From contig CM072513.1 in NCBI GenBank assembly GCA_036898135.1, positions 12,829,102 to 12,893,101 of the forward strand: a stretch of 64,000 nt of DNA. Reading direction: 5' to 3'. The notes beneath the pieces were generated by a model. The model was not told the origin of the DNA and made no database searches. It saw only the letters and a program-made list of their open reading frames with translations. The stretch is from Oncomelania hupensis (taxonomy: Eukaryota; Mollusca; Gastropoda; Littorinimorpha; Pomatiopsidae). Both the position numbers and the translations under genes were made by a program. Position 1 is the first letter of the stretch, and each line of letters begins with the position of its first letter. This document shows, piece by piece, positions 31,835 to 41,978 of the stretch.

Positions 31835-32151
31835 CAGGGCCGGATCCAGGGGGTAGGGGGGGAGGTGCTAGGAGTGCTGCAGCATCCCCCACCCCCACCC
31901 CTTGGCAACAACAACAACAACAAAAAATAAAAAATAAAAAAAAATAAAGAAAGTAGAAGATGGAAGTTTTTGTTCAACTGGAAATACGTTCTGTAAAGGC
32001 AGTTAGTTACGGTAGTTTAATTGTGGTGAAGGCAGTTAGTTACGGTAGTTTTACTTGTGGTGTTTCACCACTCTGTACCATACACTTTAAAAAGAACTAG
32101 ATTAACACCCCACCCCATCCTCTCCCTCGAAAATGGATTGATCCGGCCCTG
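31835..32151. mobile_element. 317-bp MITE with CAGGGCCGGATC TIR
   Basis: The ends CAGGGCCGGATCCAG and, complemented, CAGGGCCGGATCAAT form inverted repeats. The flanks TGCAC (31830-31834 and 32152-32156) give a clean 5-bp duplication. CAG...CTG termini fit hAT-like elements with short target duplications. It has no coding content and lies in the Tigger-like element. Confidence 0.78.
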
Positions 32152-32461
32152 TGCACCCACATACACTTTAGACCAGCGTTTTCTATCTCTTTATAATGAG
32201 AGTGTCGGATTAGTAAACGTTAAATTAAAACAAAAACAAAGTTTCGGTTATGCTAAATTAACCCTCTAAAATCGTTATTATAAACGAAGTCGGTTATAGT
32301 CAAGTAAACCTCTAAAACTGTATTATAAACGAAGTTTCGGTTATAGTAAAGTAAACTTTGAAAACTTTACTGTAAACGGATTTTCGGTTATAGTAAATAT
32401 TCGGTTATACTAAAGTTTTATTTGGTCCCAGGGCACTTTACTATATCCGAAGTTCACTGTA

Positions 32462-32703
32462 TTTGTATTTTCAGACTTTTCCCGTGCCATCATATTTGCT
32501 CAACCGCAAAGGTCAAGATTACTGGAGTGACTGGAGTAATTTTGTTACTAAACATGTTCAGTATCTAAAAAAAAATGTTCGATGTGATTTTGTTGAGGTT
32601 TGGTCGGTAGGTCGTTCCAAATTTCACTTCGTTTGAAAAAACACTTTTTGCCTTATTTCCAGAATAACTGAAGCAAAATTCATAATTTGTATTTTGCGGA
32701 TAC
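32462..32703. other. short unclassified spacer
   Basis: AT-rich sequence between the Tigger-like and hAT-like elements, with no recognised feature. Confidence 0.5.
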
Positions 32704-32709
32704 TTGTAA

Positions 32710-34023
32710 CAGGGTTCGTACAAGACTTGAATACTCTTGAAAATACTGGAAAAATAATTTTCATTTTCAAGACCCTTGAAAATTCTTGAAAATCAGCAAA
32801 TGTGTCTGTAGTTCTTGAAAGTTCTTGAATTTTGACAGAAGGAAGACAAAACATTTTCAGTCACTAATAAAAACAACAACCACCAACAAATCACGAACTA
32901 ATAACAATAAAATTAAATTGGTAAATACTCGGCGGTTTGTTACTTTCGCTTATATTGGAAGTGGTTCCTTCATCAATCCAGGCAACTGCTGGTGTTATTT
33001 TCCAATGTCGAAGAATCTTCACGGTTTCATCTTCACAGTTATGAAGTTGGGTCGAAGTTGCAAAGATCAAGATGCCTAGCGGAAAATGCCATTTTAATAA
33101 GCGATGGCTTGAGCATGAACTCTTCAGGTCTTGGCTACAAGAAGATCCAAAGAACAAGCACGGAGCGAAGTGTTCATCATGTGGGGGGATATGCTGAAAG
33201 CAAGGAGAATTGTCATTCAAGCCGTTCGTGATGTTGGTGGTGCAGAAAATGTAAATGTGTCCAAGGAGATGCTGAGCTCCACAGCTCTGCAAAAGCCAAA
33301 TATCAAGAGTATCTTGATGACCAGAAGAAGCACGAGGAGGTACAAAGAATCTCAAAGAAGAGGAAAGCTGAGGAGGCAGAGCTGTCCGACATGAAAAGCA
33401 AGAGGCAGAGACTTTTCGACGATTATAACAGCTTGCAGGAGTCTGCAGACAGACTTGCAGAGGAGGCGGCAGAGAAGAAGATGTCTCTTTTGCTGGAGTT
33501 GAATGCACTTAGAAAAAGAGCCAAAGAACTGCAGGCAGAGGCACAGAATCTTGAAAAAATTATTAAAGAGAAAGAAGCAAAGTGAAAAGTCAGTGCCTGT
33601 TGACTGATTGAATGAATCATTTATGACAGCCTATGCAAAGATGTGCATCATTAATATTCTTTGTTTTAAATTATTACTTTAGACATAACTATACTAGTCA
33701 TAAACCACATGTATAAAATAAATAAAATTTCTTTTGATTGAAGAATGTTTTTGACCCCAAAATGTCATAATTAAATACTTTCTCTGTTTGTTCACTGCAG
33801 ATAACAAAAAAACAAACAAACAAACAAACAAACAAAAAACAGCCAAAACAGCATGATTTATAACATGAGAACAAGTAATTAATACATAAGATGGATAATA
33901 AGTCACGCCCACGGTATAACTAAAAACAAGCCCGCAAATGGGTTCTTGAATTTTGAATTTATGGGTCTTGAAAGTACTTGAAAAGTTCTTGAATTTTGCC
34001 TTAATTGTTCTGTTCGAACCCTG
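32710..34023 (+). mobile_element. 1.3-kb hAT-like TIR element C
   Basis: The ends CAGGGTTCGTACA and, complemented, CAGGGTTCGAACA are inverted repeats, bounded by TTGTAA at 32704-32709 and 34024-34029, a clean 6-bp duplication. Subterminal parts are built of TTCTTGAA/TTGAAAAT motifs in both orientations. The interior holds a decayed N-terminal zinc-finger and coiled-coil ORF but no DDE domain. Confidence 0.85.
33072..33585 (+). pseudogene. BED-like finger plus coiled coil of element C
   Basis: The ATG in GATCAAGATGCC opens PSGKCHFNKRWLEHELFRSW and HGAKCSSCGG, the typical CxFNxxWL...F..W...CxxC start of hAT-like BED proteins. A frame change follows, and the zinc-ligand histidine region continues as DAELHSSAKAKYQEYLDD in another frame. 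From 33301 to the TAG/TGA region at 33583-33585 a long charged, leucine-spaced coiled coil follows (ISKKRKAEEAELSD, LRKRAKELQAEAQNLEK). The architecture is DNA-binding plus oligomerisation, with nothing catalytic. Confidence 0.7.
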
Positions 34024-34225
34024 TTGTAATTACTGCTAAGCGATGAGATCATTTATATTTGTACTTTCTCAAAGGTCAAGGTCGTTGTGCTTCACTGCTT
34101 TCTAAACACGTTTTGCGCAGTTTCTAAGAATTGGGTGAGCTGATTTGGACATTGCTTTACTAGCAGATAATTCACTTAGTTTTGCATCATTCCATTTTCC
34201 TTTTGCTTTTTAAAATTACATTGCA

Positions 34226-34790
34226 GGATTATTGCTTTAGGTCCAGCAGATTCTTCCGAGCTAAATCAGGACCACAAACTCAAGACCACAACTTCGCTGA
34301 AAGAGGACTCGCCCCTGATCTGCAAAAAAGATCTGCTGAAACAACCCTAGTGGCAACACTGAAGGCACTCCACCAACCGGTCACTTTACAATAAAGACAT
34401 CCCACGCAGGGGACACTGAGGCTATACTCTAATTTATCGTTACAAAAACAAAATAGAATATAAACATCATTGTAAAATATCAACAAAACATACATATAAA
34501 ATGCCTCCACTGCCAAATAATAACTCATAGGAAGTCCCAGTGACCACCTGGCAGAAAGCATCCAATATTTCTAAGCTGATCCAACAGACCTCATACACAA
34601 ATGAGAAGTTTTGTCTCGGAAGAGTTTTCAAGTAAAAAGGTAGGTGACTGGTCTAGCGAAGAAGAAGATAGTATAGTAGATTGATAGAACAGTAGGAATG
34701 AGAAAGAACAAAGGAGAAAGACAGCGACAGTGGAAATTTAAAGCACTAAATTTCCAGAAAGTGGGGATACTAATTATACTGAAACCCCCG
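34226..34790 (-). repeat. retroposon family X, copy 5 (subfamily with extra 25 bp)
   Basis: Minus-strand X copy with the extra CTTTCAGCGAAGTTGTGG-type segment near its 3' end, shared with the copies at 18.5 and 46.4 kb. It begins near GTCGGGGGTTTCAGTATAAT and ends GCTGGACCTAAAGCAATAATC. No clear target duplication is seen. Confidence 0.82.
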
Positions 34791-35013
34791 ACAGCTCCAT
34801 GGGGGGTTTCAGATTAAGTGTGCGAGTGTCTGGAAATACATTTGTATGGCTTGCCAGCTTGTTTGGTTCTATTTTGTGTGTGTATATAATATTTGGTTTC
34901 CTGACATTGTTTCGTTATATATTACTGTTCATTGTGCTTAACCTCACCTTTTTGCCTTTAGAGTTTTGCATTTTGTTGATTGCTCTGTTCCAACTTACCC
35001 CTGTTGGGGTGCC

Positions 35014-36007
35014 AACCCCTTGGTAAAAAAAGGTAAAGGTAGTCCCATAGCCTTGTGGCCGTAGGGGAGCGTGATGTTGGAGATCACACTTATCTTGGGC
35101 CAGCGTAATGAGGGTGATGCCCAACTCTCTCCCTCGCTGCTTTACCTTCCCCACCCTCAAGAGAGTAGGTACTCAATCACAGTTGAGTCAACTGGGGGCG
35201 TTGTTATTTGTCGCTTCACGCCTTAGCGGTCACCCATCCAAGTGCTAACCGCACCGGACGGTGCTTCACTTTCGACACAGTAGCGAGTGCTCCAACCACT
35301 GCACTATCCGACACCCCCATGAGCAATCTTGCCACTGTAGATTGTTCAAACCTATAAAGGGAACAGTGAAAGCCACAGTTGAAAACCTGTCTTTCCTTTA
35401 TAGGCAAGACGCTTCACTGCGGCAACAGTACCCCCGTTGGAGTGCCGGGGGTTTTCAGTATAAATAGTATCCCCACTTTATGGAAATTTAGTGCTTTAAA
35501 TTCCCACTGTCGCTGTCTTCCTCATTTACTCTTTCCTATTCTTGCTCTGTCCTTCACTCTGCTATACTATCTTCTTCTTCGCTAGATCAATGACCTACCT
35601 TTTTTCTTGAAAACTCTTCCTGGACAAGACTCCTTGTTTGTGTATGAGGTCTGTTGGATCAGCTTGGGAGTGTTGGACGCTTTCTGCCGGGTGGTCACTA
35701 GGGCTTCCTATGAATGTACTATTTAGCACTATAGGCATTTTATATGTATGTGTTTGGTTGATGATTTATAATGATGTTTGTATTCTATTTTGTTTTTGTA
35801 ACCGGGGTGTTCGCGTAGTTGAGGTCAACCCTCAGCCGTCCCCCGCGTGGGATGTCTTTATTGTAAAGTGACTGGCCGGTGGAGGGCATTCAATTTTCCC
35901 ACTGGGGTTGTTTCAGCAGATCTTTTATGCGGATCGGGGGTTGTCCGGTCCTGATTTGGCTCGGAAGAGTCCGCTGGACCTAAAGCAACAATAAATCAAT
36001 CAATCAA
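35014..36007 (+). repeat. retroposon family X, copy 6 (inner, long form)
   Basis: Inserted in copy 7 with a 12-bp duplication TGTTGGGGTGCC (35002-35013 and 36008-36019). It starts at ACCCCTTGG, the long-form start, and ends in (AATC)n. A SINE (35024-35318) sits inside its first 20 bases, after which it continues ATGAGCAATCTTGCC. Confidence 0.86.
35024..35318 (-). mobile_element. SINE with tRNA-like head and 5S rRNA-like segment
   Basis: On the minus strand the element starts near GTGTCGGATAGTGCAGTGG, followed by TTGGAGCACTC, an A-box-like pol III promoter. About 45 bases later comes TTAGCACTTGGATGGGTGAC + CGC, which matches the box C region of 5S rRNA (known 5S sequence: TTAGTACTTGGATGGGTGACC). 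A non-tRNA body follows, then CTACGGCCACAAGGCTATGG and a T-rich 3' end with ACCTTTTTTTA. It appears to be a pol III-type SINE with mixed tRNA and 5S ancestry. Confidence 0.68.
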
Positions 36008-36639
36008 TGTTGGGGTGCCGGGGGTTTCAGTATAAAATAGTATCCCCACTTTCTAGAAATTTAGTGCTTTAAATTCCCACTGTCGCTGTCTTTCTCATTT
36101 GCTCTTTCTCATTCCTGCTCTGTTCTATCAATCTGCTTTACTATCTTCTTCTTCACTAGACCAGTCACCTACATTTTTTCTTGAAAACTCTTCTGGGACA
36201 AGATTCCTTGTTTGTGTATGAGGTCTGTTGGATTAGCTTGGGAATATTGGACGCTTTCTGCCAGGTGGTCACTAGGGCTTCCTATGATGTTATTATTGAG
36301 CAATGTAGGCATTTTATATGTATGTGTTTTGTTGATATTTTATAATGATGTTTGTATTCTATTTTGTTTTTGTAAACGAGGGTTCGATAAATTAGAGTTC
36401 AGCCTCAGTGTCCCCTGCGTGGGATGTCTTTATTGTAAAGTGACTGGTTGGTGGAGAGCTTTCAGTTTTACCACTAGGGTTGTTTCAGCAGATCTTTTAT
36501 GCAGATTAGGGTTTGTCCGGTCCTGATTTGGCTCGGAAGAGTCCGCTGGACCTAAAGCAATAATCATGTAATGTAATGTAATGTTCCAACTTTGGGTCTT
36601 TTTCCCACTGTTGGTACGGGCAACCAGTAAATATTCCTT

Positions 36640-37400
36640 TCACACTCGCTGCAAATATTCTTTCTTTCATTTTCGCCATCACTCATATTCTTTCATCATC
36701 ACCATCACTCATATTCTTTCATCATCACCATCAATCGCATTCTTTCATCACCATCACTCATATTCTTTCATCATCACCATCACTCATATTCTTTCATCAC
36801 CATCACTCATAGTCTTTCAGCACCATCACTCACCGTCTTTCATCATCACCATTACTCACATTCTTTCATCACAATCACTCATATTCTTTCATCATCACCA
36901 TCACTCATTCATCATCATCACTCACATTCTTTCATCATCACCATCACTCACAGTCTTTCATCATCACCATCACTCACATTCTTTCATCACTATCACTCAT
37001 ATTCTTTCATCATAACCATCACTCATTCTTTCATCACCATCACTCACATTCTGTCATCATCACCATCACTCACATTCTTTCATCATCACCATCACTCACA
37101 TTCTTTCATCATCACCATCACTCACATTCTTTCATCATCACCATCACTCACATTCTTTCATCACCACCATCACTCACAGTCTTTCATCATCACCATCACT
37201 CACAGTCTTTCATCATCACCATCACTCACATTCTTTCATCACCATCACTCACATTCTTTCATCATCATCACTCACAGTCTTTCATCACCATCACTCACAT
37301 TCTTTCATCATCACTCACATTCTTTCATCACCACCATCACACAGTCTTTCATCATCACCATCACTCACATTCTTTCATCATCACCATCATTCATATTCTG
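36640..37400 (+). repeat. TTCTTTCATCATCACCATCACTCA minisatellite
   Basis: About 27 copies of a 20-28-bp unit (CATTCTTTCATCATCACCAT + CACTCA) with indels of the CATCAC triplets. It starts about 60 bp after retroposon X copy 7. In one frame it encodes His/Ser/Ile-rich low-complexity sequence, which is not considered a gene. Confidence 0.9.
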
Positions 37401-37730
37401 TCAAATAAAGACAAGGAATTGGTGACACGTCTATTTACTCTCCAGTTTATAATGAAAAAACGCCACGATGCTCTACTCTAGGTTTTACACACAGAGGCAT
37501 TTTTGATAGTACAGGCATTTCATTTATCACACTGCAAACCAGGCATACTAAAATACCTTTTACACAATTAGCACAATAAAATAGGAAAAAAATTGGGCTT
37601 TTCAAACAGCACAAGATTCTTCTGTTCTACATACCAATGTCACAAAACCTTTTCAACATTCTTTTCAATTTTAAATATTTTTCAAAATACATTATCAGTC
37701 AAAGCCCTGTTATACCACACCTTAACATCG
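37401..37730. other. unclassified AT-rich stretch
   Basis: No gene or repeat is recognised. Confidence 0.5.
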
Positions 37731-37863
37731 TCTATTCAATGGGCAGTACACATGTAATTATACTATCTGTACTACTATTCAATGGGCAGTACACATGTAA
37801 TTATACTATCTGTACTACTATTCAATGGGCAGTACACATGTAATTATACTATCTGTACTACTT
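37731..37863 (+). repeat. 47-bp tandem repeat, nearly three copies
   Basis: Identical units TATTCAATGGGCAGTACACA + TGTAATTATACTATCTGTACTAC follow one another. Confidence 0.9.
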
Positions 37864-38060
37864 TAGTATCAATATCACCATATGACCATGTTCCTGAAAA
37901 AACCTAACACAACTATAAATATAGCCAGTTTGATGCGTTCAGACTTAACAACAAATAGAAAATCACCATCATTGGTAAAGGGGCAAAACTGAAAATCAGA
38001 AATAAAATGGAGAATTAAAACAGAATAAAATCAATACCCCAAACACAAAGACACAAACAT

Positions 38061-38200
38061 GTTTGTGGAAAGTGTTGCTGGGAAATGAATGTGAGTGGAA
38101 ATACAATACAATACAAGATTATTGCTGGACCTAGAGCAATAATCTTGTATTGTATTGTATTTCCACACACATTCATTTCCCAGCAACACTTGCCACAAAC
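38061..38200. repeat. 140-bp hairpin with 66-bp arms around a family X 3' end
   Basis: The arms 38061-38126 and 38135-38200 are reverse complements with about two mismatches, separated by the 8-base loop GGACCTAG. The central part of the right arm (GGACCTAGAGCAATAATC followed by TTGTA repeats) matches the last 20 bases and tail of retroposon X. The outer arms are unrelated to X. Confidence 0.9.
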
Positions 38201-38520
38201 ATAACGCAAGCCCGTCAAATAACGCCCCAAAACAAAATGAATTTGAATGGGAGGGGTTTTCTGTATTATTCCATCTTCATACAATAAGACTACATCACAA
38301 CAACAACAAAATGAGGCATAGGTTAGGTACCATGGCAGTCTGTCCAACACATTTTTAACAAACGTGAAAATAATCATGACCTACAAAGAATAAGATAATC
38401 ATGATATACAAATAATAAGATAATCATGACATAGAAAAACAAAGAATAAATCATCAACAAAAATATCATCTGTTAACAGATTGTGGGTTCATGACCATTT
38501 CTACAAGACTTCTTCAACAT

Positions 38521-39227
38521 TGATTGATTGATTGATTGATTGTTGCTTTAGGTCCAGCGGACTCTTCCGAGCCAAATCAGGACCGGACAAACCCCCGATC
38601 CGCATAAAAGATCTGCTGAAACAACCCCAGTGGGAAAATTGAATGCCCTCCACCGGCCAGTCACTTTACAATAAAGACATCCCACGCAGGGGACGGCTGA
38701 GGCTTTACCCCAACTACTCGAACCCCCGGTTACAAAAACAAAATAAAATACAAACATCATTATAAATTATCAACAAAACACATACATATAAAATGCCTAT
38801 AGTGCTAAATAATGACATCATAGGAAGCCCTAGTGACCACCCGGCAGAAAGTGTCCAACACTCCCAAGCTGATCCAACAGACCTCATACACAAACAAGGA
38901 GTCTTGTCCAGGAAGAGTTTTCAAGAAAAAAGGTAGGTCATTGATCTAGCGAAGAAGAAGATAGTATAGCAGAGTGATAGGACAGAGCAGGAATGGGAAA
39001 GAGCAAATGAGGAAGACAGCGACAGTGGGAATTTAAAGCACTAAATTTCCAGAAAGTGAGGATACTATTTATACTGAAACCCCCGGCACTCCAACGGGGG
39101 TACTGTTGCCGCAGTGAAACTGTCATGCCTACAAAGGCAAGACAGGTTTTCAACTGGGGCTTTCACTTTTCCCTTTATAGGTTAGAACAATCTACAGTGG
39201 CAAGATTGCTCATGACCCCAAGGGGTA
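38521..39227 (-). repeat. retroposon family X, copy 8 (complete long form)
   Basis: 707 bp on the minus strand, starting ACCCCTTGGGGTCATGAGC and ending in (AATC)n (TTGATTGATTGATTG on the plus strand). The 11-bp duplication TTCTTCAACAT is at 38510-38520 and 39228-39238. It is nearly the same as copy 4. Confidence 0.9.
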
Positions 39228-39510
39228 TTCTTCAACATACATCAATATAATGATGACATATTGCAAAGAATGAATCAACACACACCCAAAATCAATGATA
39301 AACACACTGTCTGTGAGTTATTGATTCTCTCTGGAAAGAAAACTGACAAATGGAAATAAACGATTTGTCATTTATAATTGTCAATACACAGCTCAACATT
39401 GCTTGCAGATCAATGCCAACTTGCCACAACCAACATTGTCCATTGTAATATAGTAATAACTAAATTAAAATTTTATCTCTAAATAGTAAATGTATTATTA
39501 ATAAGCATAC

Positions 39511-39690
39511 TTACCATGACTCAAAAGTGCAATGTTATTGGCGTTGCTAGGTGAGTGCCTCTCAAGCGGAAGCTGACAAAAATAAAACAGTCATAGAGTT
39601 GCTTCCCCTGAACCACCTTCCCAGTGCGTCTCGTGCTATAACACGCGTCTAAGCGCTCACGATAACGGTCCGCATATCTCATTCCTTATT
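39511..39690 (-). repeat. 3' inverted terminal repeat of the DIRS element
   Basis: Inverted copy of 44040-44205, with a few indels (for example AGGTGAGTGCCTCTCAAGCG against AGGTGCTAGCG). Confidence 0.85.
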
Positions 39691-39721
39691 TGGAACTGCA
39701 GGGAGGTGGGAGGGACATTAA

Positions 39722-39818
39722 ATTGAGTCATGGTAAGTATGCTTATTAATAATAAATTTAGAGATACAATTTAAATATTAATTTCACATACTATACCATG
39801 ACTCAAAAGTGCAGATTA
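39722..39818 (-). repeat. internal complementary region of the DIRS element
   Basis: It complements the outermost bases of both ITRs placed end to end, with AT-rich sequence between. In DIRS elements the ICR serves to join the circular intermediate and restore the ends. Confidence 0.8.
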
Positions 39819-40016
39819 GCACGAAAAGGACGGAGGGAAGCAACTTTATCTGAAACAACTTTACCTTGAACAGGCTGAAGAAGAGGACCAGGATTGTAGG
39901 GCCGCGACCACAGAACCGACACCAACGTGACCAAGAAGCCATCCTCTCGAGTATGGCAAGACAGAAACAGGATGCAAGCTGGAACCTGCCGAGACCTCCT
40001 GAAGCTCATAAACCTC

Positions 40017-41978
40017 TTATAGAAGGCCGGACAACAGCCAAGCGTGAAGACGGAGAACGCTTGGGTTGCCGTGTGGAATCCCAGATCGAGGCTGCAGAAG
40101 CGATCTCGCCCCGAGAGCGAGAGGAATGCACCGCCCCTGGGAAAGACGAAGGAGATCGGGGAACCAGGGGTGAGCTGGCCAAAAGGGAGCCACGAGAATG
40201 AGAGAAGGGGACTCCTCCTCGGCTTTCCTGAGAACCTGCGGAAGGAGGGAGAATGGCAGGAAGGCATAAGCCTCCAACCCCTCCCAAGAAATGGACAACG
40301 CGTCCACCACCCAAGCCAGGCAGTCTGTGACCGGCGACACAAACAGGGGTAGCCTGGAAGAGTAACGAGTGGCAAAAAGATCGATCAGAGGTTTAAACCA
40401 CTCCGCCCAAACCAGTTGAAGAACTGAGTGGGACAGCGTCCATTCCGTGTGGACCACACAATGAGGGCGACTCAGAAGATCGGCTAAGAGATTGACAAGC
40501 GTACAATCGAAATCAGCTAACCACAAAAGGAGGCTCTCCACCCTCATGGAGAGAGCAGGGGAATGGGTACCCCCGAAGTGGTTGATGAGAGAAACCACAG
40601 TGGTACTGTCGGAGCGAACGAGCAAGAGGCCCCGAGGCAGGGAGGGAAGAAAACGATGAAGAAAACGATGAAGAGCCAGGCAAACGGCTTCCATCTCCAG
40701 GCGACTGATATGCCAAGACAGCTGGTCCTGAGACCAAAAACCGTGAGCTGAAAGGCTGCCGGTATGCGCACCCCAACCGACCAAAGCCGCATCCGTGAAG
40801 ATTTCGGCCACCGGAAGTGGAGGGGAGATAGGAACCCCCGAAGAAAGCCACTCAACATTCCTCCAAGGAAGCAGAGAAGCGCGAAGGTCCTCCGTGACCG
40901 GAAAAAGAGCGTCCCAGGAATCGCAGGACTGACTCCAACGGGAAGAAAGCCAACGTTGAATCGGCCGCTTGCGAACTCCCGCGAGGGGAACCAGAGGAAC
41001 CATAGACTCAAACGACCCCAAAAGAGAGGCCATAAATCTGGCTGAAACGACATCCTGACTCTCCAAAAGTAGCAGAAGGGACTGAAGCTTCTGCACCCGA
41101 CGAGCTAAAGGGCGGACCGACCAATCGCGAGTGACGAACGACATCCCCAGGTAGTTGAAAACCTGAGATAGAGACAACTCGGACTTGAGAGGGTTCACAG
41201 AGAACCCCAAGCGCCGCGTCCAAAGGAGAACGAGCCTGGTGTGCACAAGACAGAGATCGTGAGAACTAGCCTTGACCAACCAGTCATCAAGATAAGCAGA
41301 GAACGGCACCCCGAGTCCGCGAACTACGGCAGCGAGTTCTTTGACAATCCTTGTGAAAACCCAAGGACTGAGAGACAAACCAAAAGGAAGGGCTTTGAAA
41401 TGAAAAACTCGATCTCTCCAGACGAAGCGCATCCAACGCCTGTGAAGAGGATGAATAGACACATGGAAATAGGCGTCAGAAAGATCGATAGAGGTAGCCC
41501 AATCCCCTGGGCGCAGAGACATACGCACCGCAGCGGGAGTTTCCATGCGGAAACGAATGCGGGGGAGAAACTTGTTCAAAGAGGAAAGATCGAGCACCGG
41601 GGGCCAACCGCCGGAAGCCTTCGGGACAACGAAGAGGCGGCCATAAAACCCCGGGGAGTGAGGGCAAAGGACCTCTTCTATAGCGCCCTTCTGGAGAAGG
41701 GCTATGACCTCCGCATCCAGAATCGCCTGAGCCTCAGGAGGAGACAGGGGGCGGAACAAAGGCGGGGAGCGACGAAGAGGGGGCCGAGAGGAACCCCACT
41801 GAAGTTTGTACCCCGACCGAATCACCTCTAGAACCCAACTGCTTGCAGAGGGGAGGCCGAGCCAAGTATGAAACTGGCGAGCCAAGCCACCCGCCCGGAG
41901 GGTTAGAACACCTAGGGGTGGACAGGCAGGGACAGGACTGAAGGAAAACGCGCCACTGCGTAAACGCCTACGGCCCAC
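40017..41978 (-). CDS. DIRS-type reverse transcriptase/RNase H with methyltransferase-like region
   Basis: A 653-residue open frame. RT region: WVLEVIRSGYKLQ, IEEVLCPHSPGFYGRLFVVP, PVLDLSSLNKFLP, WATSIDLSDAYFHVSIHP (motif A), FKALPFGLSLSPWVFTRI (motif B) and FSAYLDDWLV (catalytic YLDD, typical of DIRS/Ngaro). RNase H: EIFTDAALVGWGAHTG, LEMEAVCLAL, LVRSDSTTVVSLIN and NLLADLLSR. A C-terminal block PLIDLFATRYSSRLPLFVSP ... AYAFLPFSLLPQVLRK ... LVAPFWPAHPWFPDLL matches the DAM-methylase-like region of DIRS polyproteins. All catalytic residues seen are intact. The start codon shown is the first available, and translation may begin elsewhere. The product would copy element RNA, probably in cytoplasmic particles or at chromatin. 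Confidence 0.9.
   Translation of the reverse strand: MGRRRLRSGAFSFSPVPACPPLGVLTLRAGGLARQFHTWLGLPSASSWVLEVIRSGYKLQWGSSRPPLRRSPPLFRPLSPPEAQAILDAEVIALLQKGAIEEVLCPHSPGFYGRLFVVPKASGGWPPVLDLSSLNKFLPRIRFRMETPAAVRMSLRPGDWATSIDLSDAYFHVSIHPLHRRWMRFVWRDRVFHFKALPFGLSLSPWVFTRIVKELAAVVRGLGVPFSAYLDDWLVKASSHDLCLVHTRLVLLWTRRLGFSVNPLKSELSLSQVFNYLGMSFVTRDWSVRPLARRVQKLQSLLLLLESQDVVSARFMASLLGSFESMVPLVPLAGVRKRPIQRWLSSRWSQSCDSWDALFPVTEDLRASLLPWRNVEWLSSGVPISPPLPVAEIFTDAALVGWGAHTGSLSAHGFWSQDQLSWHISRLEMEAVCLALHRFLHRFLPSLPRGLLLVRSDSTTVVSLINHFGGTHSPALSMRVESLLLWLADFDCTLVNLLADLLSRPHCVVHTEWTLSHSVLQLVWAEWFKPLIDLFATRYSSRLPLFVSPVTDCLAWVVDALSISWEGLEAYAFLPFSLLPQVLRKAEEESPSLILVAPFWPAHPWFPDLLRLSQGRCIPLALGARSLLQPRSGIPHGNPSVLRLHAWLLSGLL

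Larger units (their letters stand above)
29171..32459 (+). mobile_element. pogo/Tigger-like element with a duplicated left part
   Basis: The left end CAGTGAACTCCGGATATAAT and the complement of the right end, CAGTGAACTTCGGATATAGT, are inverted repeats bounded by TA dinucleotides (29169-29170 and 32460-32461), as in Tc1/mariner/pogo elements. A third left-type end lies at 29812, also preceded by TA. The 641-bp block 29171-29811 is repeated at 29812-30460. The right subterminal region (32230-32450) repeats TTCGGTTATAGTAAAGTAAA motifs. Only the N-terminal DNA-binding part of a transposase survives; the DDE domain is absent. A MITE (31835-32151) and simple repeats sit inside. Confidence 0.78.
34997..36582 (+). 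repeat. retroposon family X, copy 7 (outer), split by copy 6
   Basis: A short-form X copy begins ACCCCTGTTGGGGTGCC at 34997 and is interrupted after 35013. It resumes at 36008 and ends in an (ATGTA)n tail at 36582. The outer 10-bp duplication GTTCCAACTT is at 34987-34996 and 36583-36592. The body after the break reads GGGGGTTTCAGTATAAAATAG, as in the other short forms. Confidence 0.88.

Noticed and set aside
36581..37015. 144-codon frame rich in His/Ser/Ile
   Set aside because: It is a translation of the CATCATCACCATCACTCA minisatellite and starts in a retroposon tail.
36640..37400. CRISPR-like array
   Set aside because: Repeats are contiguous and slip in triplets, with no unique spacers, and the DNA is eukaryotic. 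Simple minisatellite.
39803..40375. 190-codon minus-strand frame at the 3' end of the DIRS element as a tyrosine recombinase
   Set aside because: No R...HxxR...Y recombinase motif is visible. It is largely an alternative frame of the RT polyprotein's C-terminus.
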